Source of the DNA: Trichomonas tenax
Taxonomy: Eukaryota; Parabasalia; Trichomonadida; Trichomonadidae
Length of the DNA: 46,330 nt
Direction: 5' to 3'
Assembly: GCA_023091735.1 (NCBI GenBank)
Contig: JALKBU010000351.1
Location: 1 to 46,330, forward strand
Shown: positions 19,195-28,279 of the stretch, piece after piece
Layout of the letters: every line of letters begins with the position of its first letter
Position numbering within the stretch: position 1 is the first letter of the stretch
Translations under genes and position numbers: made by a program
Notes under the pieces: model-generated
Told to the model about the DNA's origin: nothing
Seen by the model: the letters and a program-made list of their open reading frames with translations, nothing else
Database searches by the model: none

Positions 19195-19218
19195 AAGTCC
19201 AACACGAAACACTTTCAC
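19195..19218. repeat. Left TIR of Tc1/mariner element
   Basis: Inverted partner of about 19841-19864. The shared core is ACACGAAACACTT, with four mismatches over 24 positions including the TA. Confidence 0.75.
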
Positions 19219-19346
19219 AAAAGTGACAGGATCAACCCCTCAATTCTCACTTTTCCCCTTCAAATGTAATGTAAACATAAGAAAAAATCTGACGTTTTGT
19301 GTAATACTTTCCTGCAACTCCATATTGGAGGCACAAACAGTAATTT

Positions 19347-19675
19347 TTAGTAGTTAATTTGGTTGCCGTTGGCTTCGACGCAGGCGCGCAGCCTAGTGTC
19401 CATCGATGTACAGAGATGCTGGAGTAATTCATCGCTGATATTATCCCAGACTTGACGAACGCAGACTTCGAGGGCGTCAGCTATGGTTGGGTGCATCTCA
19501 GCGACGTGGATCTTCATTATCGCCCAGAGATTCTCGATCGGGTTGAGATCAGGGCTATTGGCGGGCCACTCGAGGACCTCTGCCTTGCCCTTGAACCACT
19601 CCGTCGTGACTTTGCTGAAATGAGCCGGAACCCACCAAGTTAGAGGAAGCGAGATGTTCTGCGCATTTGAAATAA
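19347..19675 (-). pseudogene. Tc1/mariner transposase C-terminal fragment
   Basis: Minus-strand frame ending at a TAA (19347-19349). It encodes the last third of a Tc1-type transposase: PAHFSKVTTEWF, then WPANSPDLNPIENLWAIMK and a terminal SMDTRLRACVEANG. The Glu of PIENLW is the third acid of the DD34E triad. The first Asp region is absent. The usual DNAPxH motif, which bears the second Asp, is replaced by a segment reading SNAQNISLPLTWWVPAH, with no Asp and about ten extra residues. The protein cannot be an active transposase. Clean codon structure over about 100 codons suggests fairly recent deletion. Confidence 0.85.
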
Positions 19676-19840
19676 TGAGCCATTGAAACTTGGCAGTAAA
19701 ATTCGTGTTTTTACGGAATTTTTTTGGCGCAGGCGGGATTTATTGATAGAAACTTCTTTCTTATCGTATGGAGGCTAATTTTTCATATTATTAACGAGAA
19801 AGCTCCATCTCACATTTTGATTTTTTTTTTTTTTTTTTGA

Positions 19841-19864
19841 ATGGAAGTGTTTCGTGTCCCACTT
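19841..19864. repeat. Right TIR of Tc1/mariner element
   Basis: Reads AAGTGTTTCGTGTCCCACTT on +, the inverted partner of the left end, and is directly followed by TA. Confidence 0.75.
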
Positions 19865-20113
19865 TATTTTCCTTTAAGATTTGGGCAGATTATGTATGCA
19901 ATTGCTATATTTCAGCTCATAACCCACAAAACTTAATCTTTTATTTTTCCCCTTCAAATTACCCTTGTAATATGATAAAATTCAATTTTACCCATGTCAA
20001 AGGGTATTTTTTTTCAACTCAACTTTTGAGAATAGAATTCAAAATCTGCAAAGTATCTATTTATAATATTGTTTCATTAAAATTTTTACAATCAAAATTT
20101 TTTCTATCAAATA

Positions 20114-21931
20114 ATGTTTTTGTTTTCGCTCTTTGGCGCGAAGATATTTTCTCATAAATCTTTAGCGTTACACCAATACTCTGCCCCATCTTTCCAAACG
20201 AACTTGCAGACAGAAATTGATCCTTTCGAAAATATCACAAATGTCGAAGCCAAATTTACCTCAAAAATTATTAGTGCCACAAATGACCCAATCAGGTATT
20301 ACTTCTCGACAATAAGAATCTCAAAATCTTCTTTCCATGAAAATAGCTGCTTAGGTGCTGATCTTGAGTCAGGATACGGCGGCGCAATTTTCATTTTAAG
20401 GTGCCAACTTGTCGGCGATGGCGATGCAACAACAAAAACGAAGTTTTCAACTAACAATGGAATCTTTGGTGGCGCAATTTTCGCTTACGAATCAAGTTTG
20501 TTTTTAAGCAATTGTGAACTCAAAAGGAATACTGCATACAAACTTGGTGGCGCTATTGGCCTCGAAGATACAGTTAAAACAAATGGTGATAACACGCGTA
20601 AATCAGTATTTTCAGAATGCAAATTCGAAAATAATACAGCTTACGAATGCGGAGGTGCTATTCACATCACTACAGTCCCGGATGCTGAATTCAGCAAATG
20701 CATATTCTTGACTAATATTGCTTCAATTTCTGGTGGTGCTTTATATGCTACAGCCGTTGGAAGCTTACCGCTACTCAGTTGCAAATTCAAGGATAATGGA
20801 ATTAAGGCAGATGCTAAATTCAACAAAAAACCATTAGATTTAGGGAAATATAGTGCGCCAATGTTTTCTGGTCGTGGAGGAGGTGCAATCTTTGTTTACG
20901 AAGACACAAATTTAACAACAATCAAGACATGTTACATTACCGATTATGCTGGTGAAAATTCCTTTGGTATGGGTAAAGGAGCCGGTAACGAAGTTATGAT
21001 TTGTGACCGCGTTGAATGGAATTCATTCGATGACAGAACATACGCTTATCCTGACATTCACGATACATTTTCAGTTGTTGGTCAAGGTTCAGTATTCAAT
21101 CCTTTCAATTTATCATTCCCAGGCGTCGATGAATGTGATAATGTTCATGATTATAGGAATACAACCGAAAATACTAACTTTACTCGAAGATCAGTGACAC
21201 CAGTAAGTGATGGAGCTACTTCCTTGATTCCAAGTCCAACAATGTTTACTTATGTTGCAACTCCAATTATACGCCACATCAATTATACATATGTTTCGGC
21301 AGTCTCTAGATTGGCTCGCGATGAAATTCCATCTTCAATTCCCACGCCAAGATCCCCATCTCGCTCACCAACACCGATTCAAGAAAGATCGCCAGAGCCT
21401 TCAAGAACAATCCCGCCGCAGGGTGTTCAATTTACAGTAAAGAGGGAAACAACATCAACATGGACAATTACTCTAGTCAATGTTAGTTCAAAGATATTAA
21501 TAGTTACAACCATGTCAAATGGTCAGAAGACAAACTTTGAAGTAGATATATATCTTCTATCACCTTCATCACTTCTTGTTAAAACATTAAATGAAGAAAT
21601 TGTGCTCTTAAATGATAGTACAACCAACAAGTCAAAGAATAACAACTTGGTGTACATTATTATTGGTGCAATTGCAGGTGCAGTAGTCCTCGTTGTCATT
21701 ATTATTGTTATCGTTGTCATGATGAAGAAGAAAGAAGCTGAGTCAGATAGCTCGATTGAAATGGCTCAAGAAACAATTGATCCTGGTGCGAGTACAAGCC
21801 CTACAATCACCGTTGATAACCCACTTTGGACAACATCTGTTGCCGGTGATGAAGAGGATCCATTCAAGAACGACTTCCAGGAGAATGATGTTGAAGGATT
21901 CTTCAATATTGATGATAAGGGGCTTGAGTAA
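20114..21931 (+). CDS. Pmp-like type I surface protein with NPLW tail
   Basis: A 605-aa protein. The N-terminus (MFLFSLFGAKIFSH) is weakly signal-like. The ectodomain carries at least five GGAI/GGAIF-type units with spaced Cys and FxxN-like positions (GGAIFILR, GGAIFAYE, GGAIGLED, GGAIHITT, GGGAIFVYE), the repeat style of chlamydial Pmp proteins that Trichomonas also has. A Ser/Pro stalk (SPSRSPTPIQERSPEP) leads to a small domain and one strong membrane helix (about 515-535). The cytoplasmic tail of about 70 residues is acidic and contains DNPLW and DPFKNDF, like the NPx-type tails of trichomonad surface proteins that may drive endocytosis. Likely a cell-surface adhesin or receptor; the ligand is unknown. 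Confidence 0.8.
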   Translation: MFLFSLFGAKIFSHKSLALHQYSAPSFQTNLQTEIDPFENITNVEAKFTSKIISATNDPIRYYFSTIRISKSSFHENSCLGADLESGYGGAIFILRCQLVGDGDATTKTKFSTNNGIFGGAIFAYESSLFLSNCELKRNTAYKLGGAIGLEDTVKTNGDNTRKSVFSECKFENNTAYECGGAIHITTVPDAEFSKCIFLTNIASISGGALYATAVGSLPLLSCKFKDNGIKADAKFNKKPLDLGKYSAPMFSGRGGGAIFVYEDTNLTTIKTCYITDYAGENSFGMGKGAGNEVMICDRVEWNSFDDRTYAYPDIHDTFSVVGQGSVFNPFNLSFPGVDECDNVHDYRNTTENTNFTRRSVTPVSDGATSLIPSPTMFTYVATPIIRHINYTYVSAVSRLARDEIPSSIPTPRSPSRSPTPIQERSPEPSRTIPPQGVQFTVKRETTSTWTITLVNVSSKILIVTTMSNGQKTNFEVDIYLLSPSSLLVKTLNEEIVLLNDSTTNKSKNNNLVYIIIGAIAGAVVLVVIIIVIVVMMKKKEAESDSSIEMAQETIDPGASTSPTITVDNPLWTTSVAGDEEDPFKNDFQENDVEGFFNIDDKGLE

Positions 21932-22032
21932 TTTGTTCTTAATTAAGAATTTCATCCTAAATCTTTTTTATTTCGATTCAAATCACTATTTTTTTAATCA
22001 TTGGAAAAGTAACACACGTTTAAAAAAAATAA

Positions 22033-22443
22033 ATGAGTATTAAAATTACTCGTCTAGGTGCTAAATTTGGTTCTTCGCCTTCTGTATCGATTGAATATCT
22101 AGATGAGAATAACAAGTACCAATACAGGAAGTTCGATGTTGCTTTTTCGTACTTTTCCAACGCTGATGCTCTTTATCAGACATTTATCACAGATTATGAA
22201 ATCTATTTCAATAAAAACACAATTGATCAGAATAAATTCAAGAAATTCGTTCAAAATATCATCGCAAAATCACCAAAATTAGATCTCGTTACTGCAAAGA
22301 AGGAAGATATCGATAGATTCAAGGACCAGATGAACAAGGAGTTCGAAATGAACGCTATCAAGCCAGGAGATCCAGGTTTTCAAGCTGATGTCCGCGTTGA
22401 ATTTGATGTTGCACCAGGAGAAGCCAATGAAGATTGGGATTGA
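22033..22443 (+). CDS. CEP19-like centriolar protein
   Basis: A 136-aa protein, slightly shorter than human CEP19. The N-terminal RLGAKFGSSPSVSIEYLD matches the family's start (a Gly-x-x-Phe plus a beta strand ending in Tyr). The C-terminal pattern DIDRFKDQMNKEFEMNAIKPGDPGFQADVRVEFD fits the CEP19 ending of an acidic helix, DPxF and a strand rich in Val-Glu-Phe. CEP19 sits at the basal body and helps recruit RABL2 and IFT trains. The gene starts only about 100 bp after the surface protein gene. The alternative is an unrelated small trichomonad protein, but two separate motif blocks in the right order argue for CEP19. Confidence 0.7.
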   Translation: MSIKITRLGAKFGSSPSVSIEYLDENNKYQYRKFDVAFSYFSNADALYQTFITDYEIYFNKNTIDQNKFKKFVQNIIAKSPKLDLVTAKKEDIDRFKDQMNKEFEMNAIKPGDPGFQADVRVEFDVAPGEANEDWD

Positions 22444-23172
22444 ATCAATCAAACGTATCCTTGCTAAACATTGTTTTGTTTTACGATTGCAATAAAAATT
22501 AAATATAACAATTCAAATTGTGAGCAATCAAATAGAAAACTATTAGTGCTCGTCATAGGCAGCCAATAAATAAAAGGAATTATTGTTATTTTACTTTTGA
22601 TATAGATATTATTGATAGAGCAAATTTTTCTAGTTTTTATGTTCATTAACATCATATACTACAACTTCTCTGATTATTTTCAAAAGCATAATGATTAATT
22701 TCAGAACATATATCCTTTTATTATTTAATTTAATGTTTTAGGATCAGATAGTTAAAAAATATATAGAATATAAACTTTTATGAATATAGGAAGGTTTAAA
22801 AGATAATATATAAGAAATATTATGCAAATTCAAAATTTTATGTATTAGAACAAAGTCATCATGATGTTGTGATATTCTAAGATTTTTCAGTATCGTAGCA
22901 AATCTTACGAGTGATTATCTTGAATATTGAAAATTCAACAAAAAATCCAAAGTTCAAAATCCAATTTTAACTTTAAATATAAAAACTAAACTTTAAAGAA
23001 TGCCAAGCGCACATATAATCATACAAAATATTTTTTGAAAAATTCAAAATCCAATTTTAACACTAAATCTATCAACAAAACACAAAATAATATCCAAATC
23101 ACCAACAAAAACCACATTACAAAGATCCAAACACACCTTTTCAATTTCCAGGGAAAAAATTGACAAGCGGTT
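22444..23172. other. Gene-free spacer before eS7
   Basis: A+T-rich. A 19-bp direct repeat, TTCAAAATCCAATTTTAAC, occurs at 22953-22971 and 23043-23061, 90 bp apart. No gene supported. Confidence 0.45.
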
Positions 23173-23697
23173 ATGGTCGGCCTTTTGACTCAAATGGAAG
23201 CTGTTACTGCTGCCTTCAACGAAGTTGCTGCCGAAAAGCAGGAGCTCAAGGATCTCAAGATTGTCAACGTTAAGTCTGTCAAGGCTGAGGGCGCTGATGT
23301 TCTCGTTCTCGTTGTCCCATACAAGCAGATCAAGGCCTTCCAGGCTGCTCAGGCTTCATTCATTGAAGACCTCGAAAAGAAGCTCAACGCTCAAATTTGC
23401 ATTGTTGGCCAGCACCGCGCATTCCCGAAGACACCAGAGCACGGCCGCCGCTTCAAGGCTATCCGCAACTACGGCCGTACACTCCGTGCCTGCAATGATG
23501 CTATCCTCGATGACCTCGTCTACCCAACACCAATCATTGGCAAGCGCATCCACTATTCTGTTGATGGAAAGCAGGTTACAAAGGTTATCCTTGATAAGCA
23601 CGATGCTACACGTGTTGAGGAACGCCTTAACGGTTTCGCTGCTGCTTACAACCGCCTTACAGGCATTGTCTCCGTTTTCGAGTTAGCTCAGAACTAA
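23173..23697 (+). CDS. RPS7: 40S ribosomal protein eS7
   Basis: A 174-aa protein of the S7e family (about 190-200 aa in most eukaryotes). Typical segments: VLVLVVPYKQIKAFQ (about 44-58), a LEKKL...QICIVGQHRAFP region, RTLRACNDAILDDLVYPTPIIGKRIHY (about 100-130) and a C-terminal AAYNRLTGIVSVFELA. eS7 is a small-subunit protein specific to eukaryotes and archaea-like lineages. Codon use is strongly biased (GTC, AAG, CTC, CGC), as expected for high expression and unlike the A+T-rich codons of neighbouring CEP19-like and surface-protein genes. The stop overlaps TAAA. Confidence 0.95.
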   Translation: MVGLLTQMEAVTAAFNEVAAEKQELKDLKIVNVKSVKAEGADVLVLVVPYKQIKAFQAAQASFIEDLEKKLNAQICIVGQHRAFPKTPEHGRRFKAIRNYGRTLRACNDAILDDLVYPTPIIGKRIHYSVDGKQVTKVILDKHDATRVEERLNGFAAAYNRLTGIVSVFELAQN

Positions 23698-24536
23698 AGA
23701 TTTTTAACTAAATATTAAATCAACGAAGCCTATAAAGATAAATCTTCGTATTATTTAAATACACATGGCTAAACATTCAAATTTACTTAAAAACTGAAAG
23801 CATTATTCGATCGACCATGGTCTTGCTCCTGACAATACTATTCAACTCTTTGTGTTACAGGCGTTCTCCTGAAAGTGCTTTTGGCGGCTTGTTTTGAATG
23901 ATCGTGGTCTAACATTGACAAACATATTTTAACCTTATATATTTGACATATTTTTACATGTCAAAAATATCATTATTTTAATTCATTCACGATAACTTTG
24001 CCTATAGCAACACAATTAAGTGTATAGTATTGTAATATCAACAAAAGTTAGGATGTTAAAATTCGATTAATGAATATAAAATATTCTATTATTAATAGGT
24101 TTGCGAATTATGTATCTGTACATCAAATCACTTGCTTGATCAAATAACAGTTGTTATTTCTTTTAAACACACATTTTAATATAATTTTCAAAATCTCAAT
24201 GATAAATCCATTATTGTCTTATGGAACAAGTTCATGAAAATTCGAATCCTCTATTTAAATGCAATAACATAAATGGTTTAAGTCAACATTCGTTATTTAT
24301 AATTCATACTGAATAATTGTTTTGGTTTTATGATATTACATAAATTACATTGCAAAAATGTTTAAATTTTCATAATGTATGGTTTCTAACATAAACTATT
24401 TGTTGAGTTTTGTGATGAATCAAGTGCAACTCGCTAATTTGTCCATCAACTGCCAACTTTTCTTTGATAATTAGATATAGTTGCTGATGTCCTTTCTATC
24501 TGAACTATTCCTCAAAAAGACGTTAATAAAAAAATC
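23698..24536. other. Gene-free spacer between eS7 and SPAG17-like gene
   Basis: A+T-rich. An exact TTTACATGTCA motif lies at 23953-23963, far (574 bp) from the next start. No gene supported. Confidence 0.45.
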
Positions 24537-27500
24537 ATGTCAAGCGATGTTACACTTTCTTCGTTCATAATATCGCTTGATATCGTTCATCCTAACTTTG
24601 ACATCCTCACGTTCATTGATTTTGTCAAAACAAACTACAAAAAAGACTTTATTGTGATAAATGCGACAGATTTCGTCGATCAAGTTGGCGGAAGATCATC
24701 GAGATCGGACGCAAGAGGCGAGAAAAAGCCCAAAGTTGACAATTCCACTGTAATATCGAGAGGTATCAAATCAAAAATCGATCAAGAATTATCAAAATTA
24801 ATAGATAGCAAGAAAAGACACTTAGCTCAGCAAGAAAAGTCGAAAGGAAAGGATTCTAAGAAAAATAAACACACTTCTGAACAACAAATATTATTTGATG
24901 GACAAATTGAGGCTGTTTTCTGCATTATTAATTTTCCTTACACATCACTTCAACTAAAGGTACTAGAAGATGCCGGTGTTGACCTTGGTGCATTTATTGC
25001 ATTACGTTCTCATGTGATAACATCTCAATTATCAGAAGCTATGCTTCAGCATAAGAATAATGACAAATCTGCACGTGCAACAGCGAAAAGAGCACTTATA
25101 GAAGGTGCTGATATGGATTCATCTGTCAATATCGGTGTTTTTCCTCCTTTAAGATGGAATCAATTGAAACCAACTGCAAAAACAGATTTAGTTTTCCATT
25201 CTCTCATTACTGGTGAGACACATGAAGAGGCTTTCGATGCTTTGCAACGAGAAATCGGAAAAATTATTCGCGGAAGAATTAAATTCAAAGAAACGTTCGA
25301 AAACAGAGTATTTAAGTATATACCGCCATCAAAGTTGAATCTCAATCTTGAAATCTTCAAAAACTTTTTGCGCAAAAATCCTGGAAATATCTACGATGCT
25401 ATTTATTATTATTTGTTCAAAAACGGTCATCTTCAACCACCATCCGTTCAGCCGCAGGAAACGCCAAATGACAAGATCCAAAACATGTTTCAGAAGTTAT
25501 TAAAAGATGTTTCTCGAAAATATGTTGCGAATCCTGTAAAAACTGAATACGATGATCTTCTGGGCCCTGTTGTCACATATCCATCACTTCCATCGATTTT
25601 CGACACTGTTTATAAACTGATTAATTGGGAGCCTTTAGAGGAGCGTGGACTCGCTGAAAGGGCCGTCATTAAATTTTATCAGGACAATGATCAATACTAC
25701 TGCGCTGCTGGGCACCAATTCGAATCTCTTGCTTTGCAAATGAACAAAAAATATCAGCTTGGACTTCCTTCAGCTTTCTTCGATTGGTCGAATTGGTGTT
25801 ACTTCAAAGAGCACCCAGATGTTATGGAGCATCTTGAAGATGCCCTTCAGGGCGCTTTAGTTGTCGGAACATCTCTTGAAGAATCTGTTGGAATTTTGTG
25901 GGTTTTGACGATGTCACCTGTCGCGAAGCACATTGGATGGACGAGAAAGCAATTGTTTTATCCTATGGTGATTGACGGCATCTCTGAGTGGATGGAGAAC
26001 GTATTCGAGAAGCCAGAAGTTGTAGAAAAGAAAGCAAGAGGCGCAGAGAAGATCGCAGAACAAATTAGAAACAACAAAATGTCATCGATATTACCTCCAA
26101 TCAATACAAGACTCGATAAAGAAAATGAGCCAATTTACATTCTTCCTGTTGTGAACTCAGACACTATTGCATTGTCAACACCATTTTTGTTCTCTGGAGG
26201 ACTCAGGATCAATGTTTTAAGAGATATTGTCAATAGAATGCCAACATTTAGCGTTAAAACGATGATTGATCCTTCTCTCGAATTTATCACTGATACATTA
26301 ACATCCACAGTCGTAGAAAGAGAGTACCGCGTTATGTTTGGACCAACAGACGAAATGACGATGTTCTCTGATACATATTCGATTCGCATAACAAAAGAAA
26401 AACTTGTCCTTTCGATGATAAATGAAAATAACATTGTTATTTGTTCCAACGGTGACATTGTTTTCGTTAGAAACGGAGAGAAATTCGCTGTTACGAGCAC
26501 AGCATTCATAGGCAGAATGAAGGAGGACGGATGGCATTGGACAGAGAGAAATGGAATGACGTACACCGCAAAGAACGGACAAAAACTCACATGCAACAAC
26601 GACAGGATTATGCCAATTGTCAACATGTACACGAAGGTCAAAAAATATGTAAGAAGAGACAATCTCGATGTAGAGGAGCACGGCGATGGAACTATTATGG
26701 TTAAGTTTGCGCCAAACTTCATAATCAGGCATTCAGAGGGTGCTTCATATTTCACACTTCCGGGATTCCCGGATATCACTGTTAAATCAGGAACATTTTC
26801 TTTCTCTTTCTCAGGAGTTTCTTTTGTCGGAGGAACGTCAGGAAAGTTCAGTGCAACATCAGACAGATACTCAGCGAACTACGAGAATAACAGCGCGAAC
26901 TTTATTGTCAAAGAATCGATAACAAATGTTGCAAATGGAGTCGTCCAAGCTAAGTGCAAAGATGAAATATTATATACATCAAAAGACGGCGTTGAGAGGT
27001 TTGGAACTATTCAACAACCCGATGAGCCGGTGAACAGGAAACTTGAACAGATAAAGTCCATCTGGGGCAATGTTGTTCCAATGAAAGATGCACAGCCTGA
27101 TCAGAGGCTTCTCGATTTGCACAAAGTTTTCTGTCCGAGATTCTTCGCGATAAGACCTGATTTTTCTGCGACAGAGTTCGTTCATAAGTTGCAAATTCCA
27201 GAAACAGATTACAAAGTATATGAAGAAGAAGAAAGATTCTCTCTCGATCAGCACTATAATGTCGTTACATTGCACAAAGATAACGAAATTCCTCTTTTCT
27301 ACTTCAAACAACAAATTCCAGATAAACAAACAAGATTCAGCATTCTCAAAACATTAACAATTCCAAAACCAAAGCCTCCGAGGCCTTCGACATCAACATC
27401 ACGTTCTAAGAAACAAAGCGAAGTTGTTGAAGATCCAATGGATATTTTGGATGATGCAGAAAATTGCAGACTTGCATTCACTGAGAACAGAAAGAATCTC

Positions 27501-28226
27501 GGAATCTTTGTCGAAAATGTTGTCAATGGACGCGAAGAGAGATTCCTGTATGAGATTCATCCAATAGAACCGCCATCAGAGCCTCGTCCACCACAGCCTC
27601 CTGTCACTCCTCCTCCCGCTGTCCTTATCGCGCAGATGCAGATATCATCGAAGCGTCCATCACAAGGATTAAGTTTCTGGGACTCTCCTGAAAGCATTTT
27701 TGCTGCTCCACAGGAACCAAAGAGAATAGAGCCAAAGGTTGAAGATCCAAGAATGCACATGCACGACTTAGTTACGCCAGCGATATCTCCAGAGAAAGAT
27801 GCACCGCCGGAAACAGAGACTCCACGAAAGAGAGAAGAAAAAGTCAAAATGGCAGCTCCAATTCCTCGCACGAGTCTTTCCACGCCACAAACATCAACGA
27901 GAATGTACCGCACAGATGTTTCACGTCCACAGACAGCTTCTGGATTCCATTCAACAGATTTCATGACAATCCACATCGGCGATGTCGCTCTGCAGACAGT
28001 TAAGATCCAAAACACATCATCTGATCAAATGAAGTTTTCCTTCACACAGCCAACGCACCCGGACATCTCCATTCTCACTGTTCCGGGTGTTTTGGCGTCT
28101 GGACTTTCTCTAACAGTCAAAATCAGATTCACAGCACGCAAAGTCGAAAAAGTTCGCGCATCATTCACAATAATGACAAACCAAGGAAATATTCCTATTA
28201 TTTGTAGTGCGAATGTGATCCAATAA
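24537..28226 (+). CDS. SPAG17/PF6-like axonemal central-pair protein
   Basis: A 1229-aa protein. Layout: helical N-terminal region with a Lys-rich stretch (about 60-115); mixed domain (about 120-480) with FPPLRW and YIPPSKLNLNLEIF, resembling SPAG17; a run of beta strands about Asp-Gly-Thr and Asn-Gly turns (about 590-800); Pro-rich linker (PPSEPRPPQPPVTPPP, about 1005-1020); and a C-terminal Ig-like ASH/MSP-type domain (about 1145-1229, HIGDVALQTVKIQNTSS...SLTVKIRFTA). SPAG17/PF6 scaffolds the C1a projection of the flagellar central apparatus and is needed for motility. The family is larger in animals (over 2000 aa), so this is a compact version. The call rests on domain order and local motifs. 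Confidence 0.7.
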   Translation: MSSDVTLSSFIISLDIVHPNFDILTFIDFVKTNYKKDFIVINATDFVDQVGGRSSRSDARGEKKPKVDNSTVISRGIKSKIDQELSKLIDSKKRHLAQQEKSKGKDSKKNKHTSEQQILFDGQIEAVFCIINFPYTSLQLKVLEDAGVDLGAFIALRSHVITSQLSEAMLQHKNNDKSARATAKRALIEGADMDSSVNIGVFPPLRWNQLKPTAKTDLVFHSLITGETHEEAFDALQREIGKIIRGRIKFKETFENRVFKYIPPSKLNLNLEIFKNFLRKNPGNIYDAIYYYLFKNGHLQPPSVQPQETPNDKIQNMFQKLLKDVSRKYVANPVKTEYDDLLGPVVTYPSLPSIFDTVYKLINWEPLEERGLAERAVIKFYQDNDQYYCAAGHQFESLALQMNKKYQLGLPSAFFDWSNWCYFKEHPDVMEHLEDALQGALVVGTSLEESVGILWVLTMSPVAKHIGWTRKQLFYPMVIDGISEWMENVFEKPEVVEKKARGAEKIAEQIRNNKMSSILPPINTRLDKENEPIYILPVVNSDTIALSTPFLFSGGLRINVLRDIVNRMPTFSVKTMIDPSLEFITDTLTSTVVEREYRVMFGPTDEMTMFSDTYSIRITKEKLVLSMINENNIVICSNGDIVFVRNGEKFAVTSTAFIGRMKEDGWHWTERNGMTYTAKNGQKLTCNNDRIMPIVNMYTKVKKYVRRDNLDVEEHGDGTIMVKFAPNFIIRHSEGASYFTLPGFPDITVKSGTFSFSFSGVSFVGGTSGKFSATSDRYSANYENNSANFIVKESITNVANGVVQAKCKDEILYTSKDGVERFGTIQQPDEPVNRKLEQIKSIWGNVVPMKDAQPDQRLLDLHKVFCPRFFAIRPDFSATEFVHKLQIPETDYKVYEEEERFSLDQHYNVVTLHKDNEIPLFYFKQQIPDKQTRFSILKTLTIPKPKPPRPSTSTSRSKKQSEVVEDPMDILDDAENCRLAFTENRKNLGIFVENVVNGREERFLYEIHPIEPPSEPRPPQPPVTPPPAVLIAQMQISSKRPSQGLSFWDSPESIFAAPQEPKRIEPKVEDPRMHMHDLVTPAISPEKDAPPETETPRKREEKVKMAAPIPRTSLSTPQTSTRMYRTDVSRPQTASGFHSTDFMTIHIGDVALQTVKIQNTSSDQMKFSFTQPTHPDISILTVPGVLASGLSLTVKIRFTARKVEKVRASFTIMTNQGNIPIICSANVIQ

Positions 28227-28279
28227 AAATATTTTGTTTTTTGTTTTACAAAAAAAAAATGACTCTATTTACAATATAA

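Larger units (their letters stand above)
19193..19866 (-). mobile_element. Deleted Tc1/mariner element with TIRs and TA sites
   Basis: The left end AAGTCCAACACGAAACAC (from 19195) and the right end, read inverted (to 19864), match at 20 of 24 positions counting the flanking TA. Each end abuts a TA dinucleotide (19193-19194 and 19865-19866), the classic Tc1/mariner target duplication. The element is about 670 bp, roughly half a full one, and carries only the C-terminal part of a transposase on the minus strand. It is therefore non-autonomous. A run of 18 T near the right end (about 19820-19838) is a simple repeat inside it. The coding part is distinctly richer in G+C than the neighbouring DNA. 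Confidence 0.85.

Noticed and set aside
19452..19643. Plus-strand frame inside the Tc1 element
   Set aside because: It is the antisense shadow of the transposase fragment, whose minus-strand reading matches the Tc1 family.
19837..20157. 106-codon frame spanning the right TIR
   Set aside because: Runs from the TIR into the surface-protein start in another frame; Phe/Asn-rich background composition.
23871..23890. Third copy of the foldback repeat
   Set aside because: Only an AGTGCTTTT stretch matches; the following bases do not follow the consensus.
26135..26779. Long antisense frame within the SPAG17-like gene
   Set aside because: Shadow of the sense gene's codon pattern; no family match.
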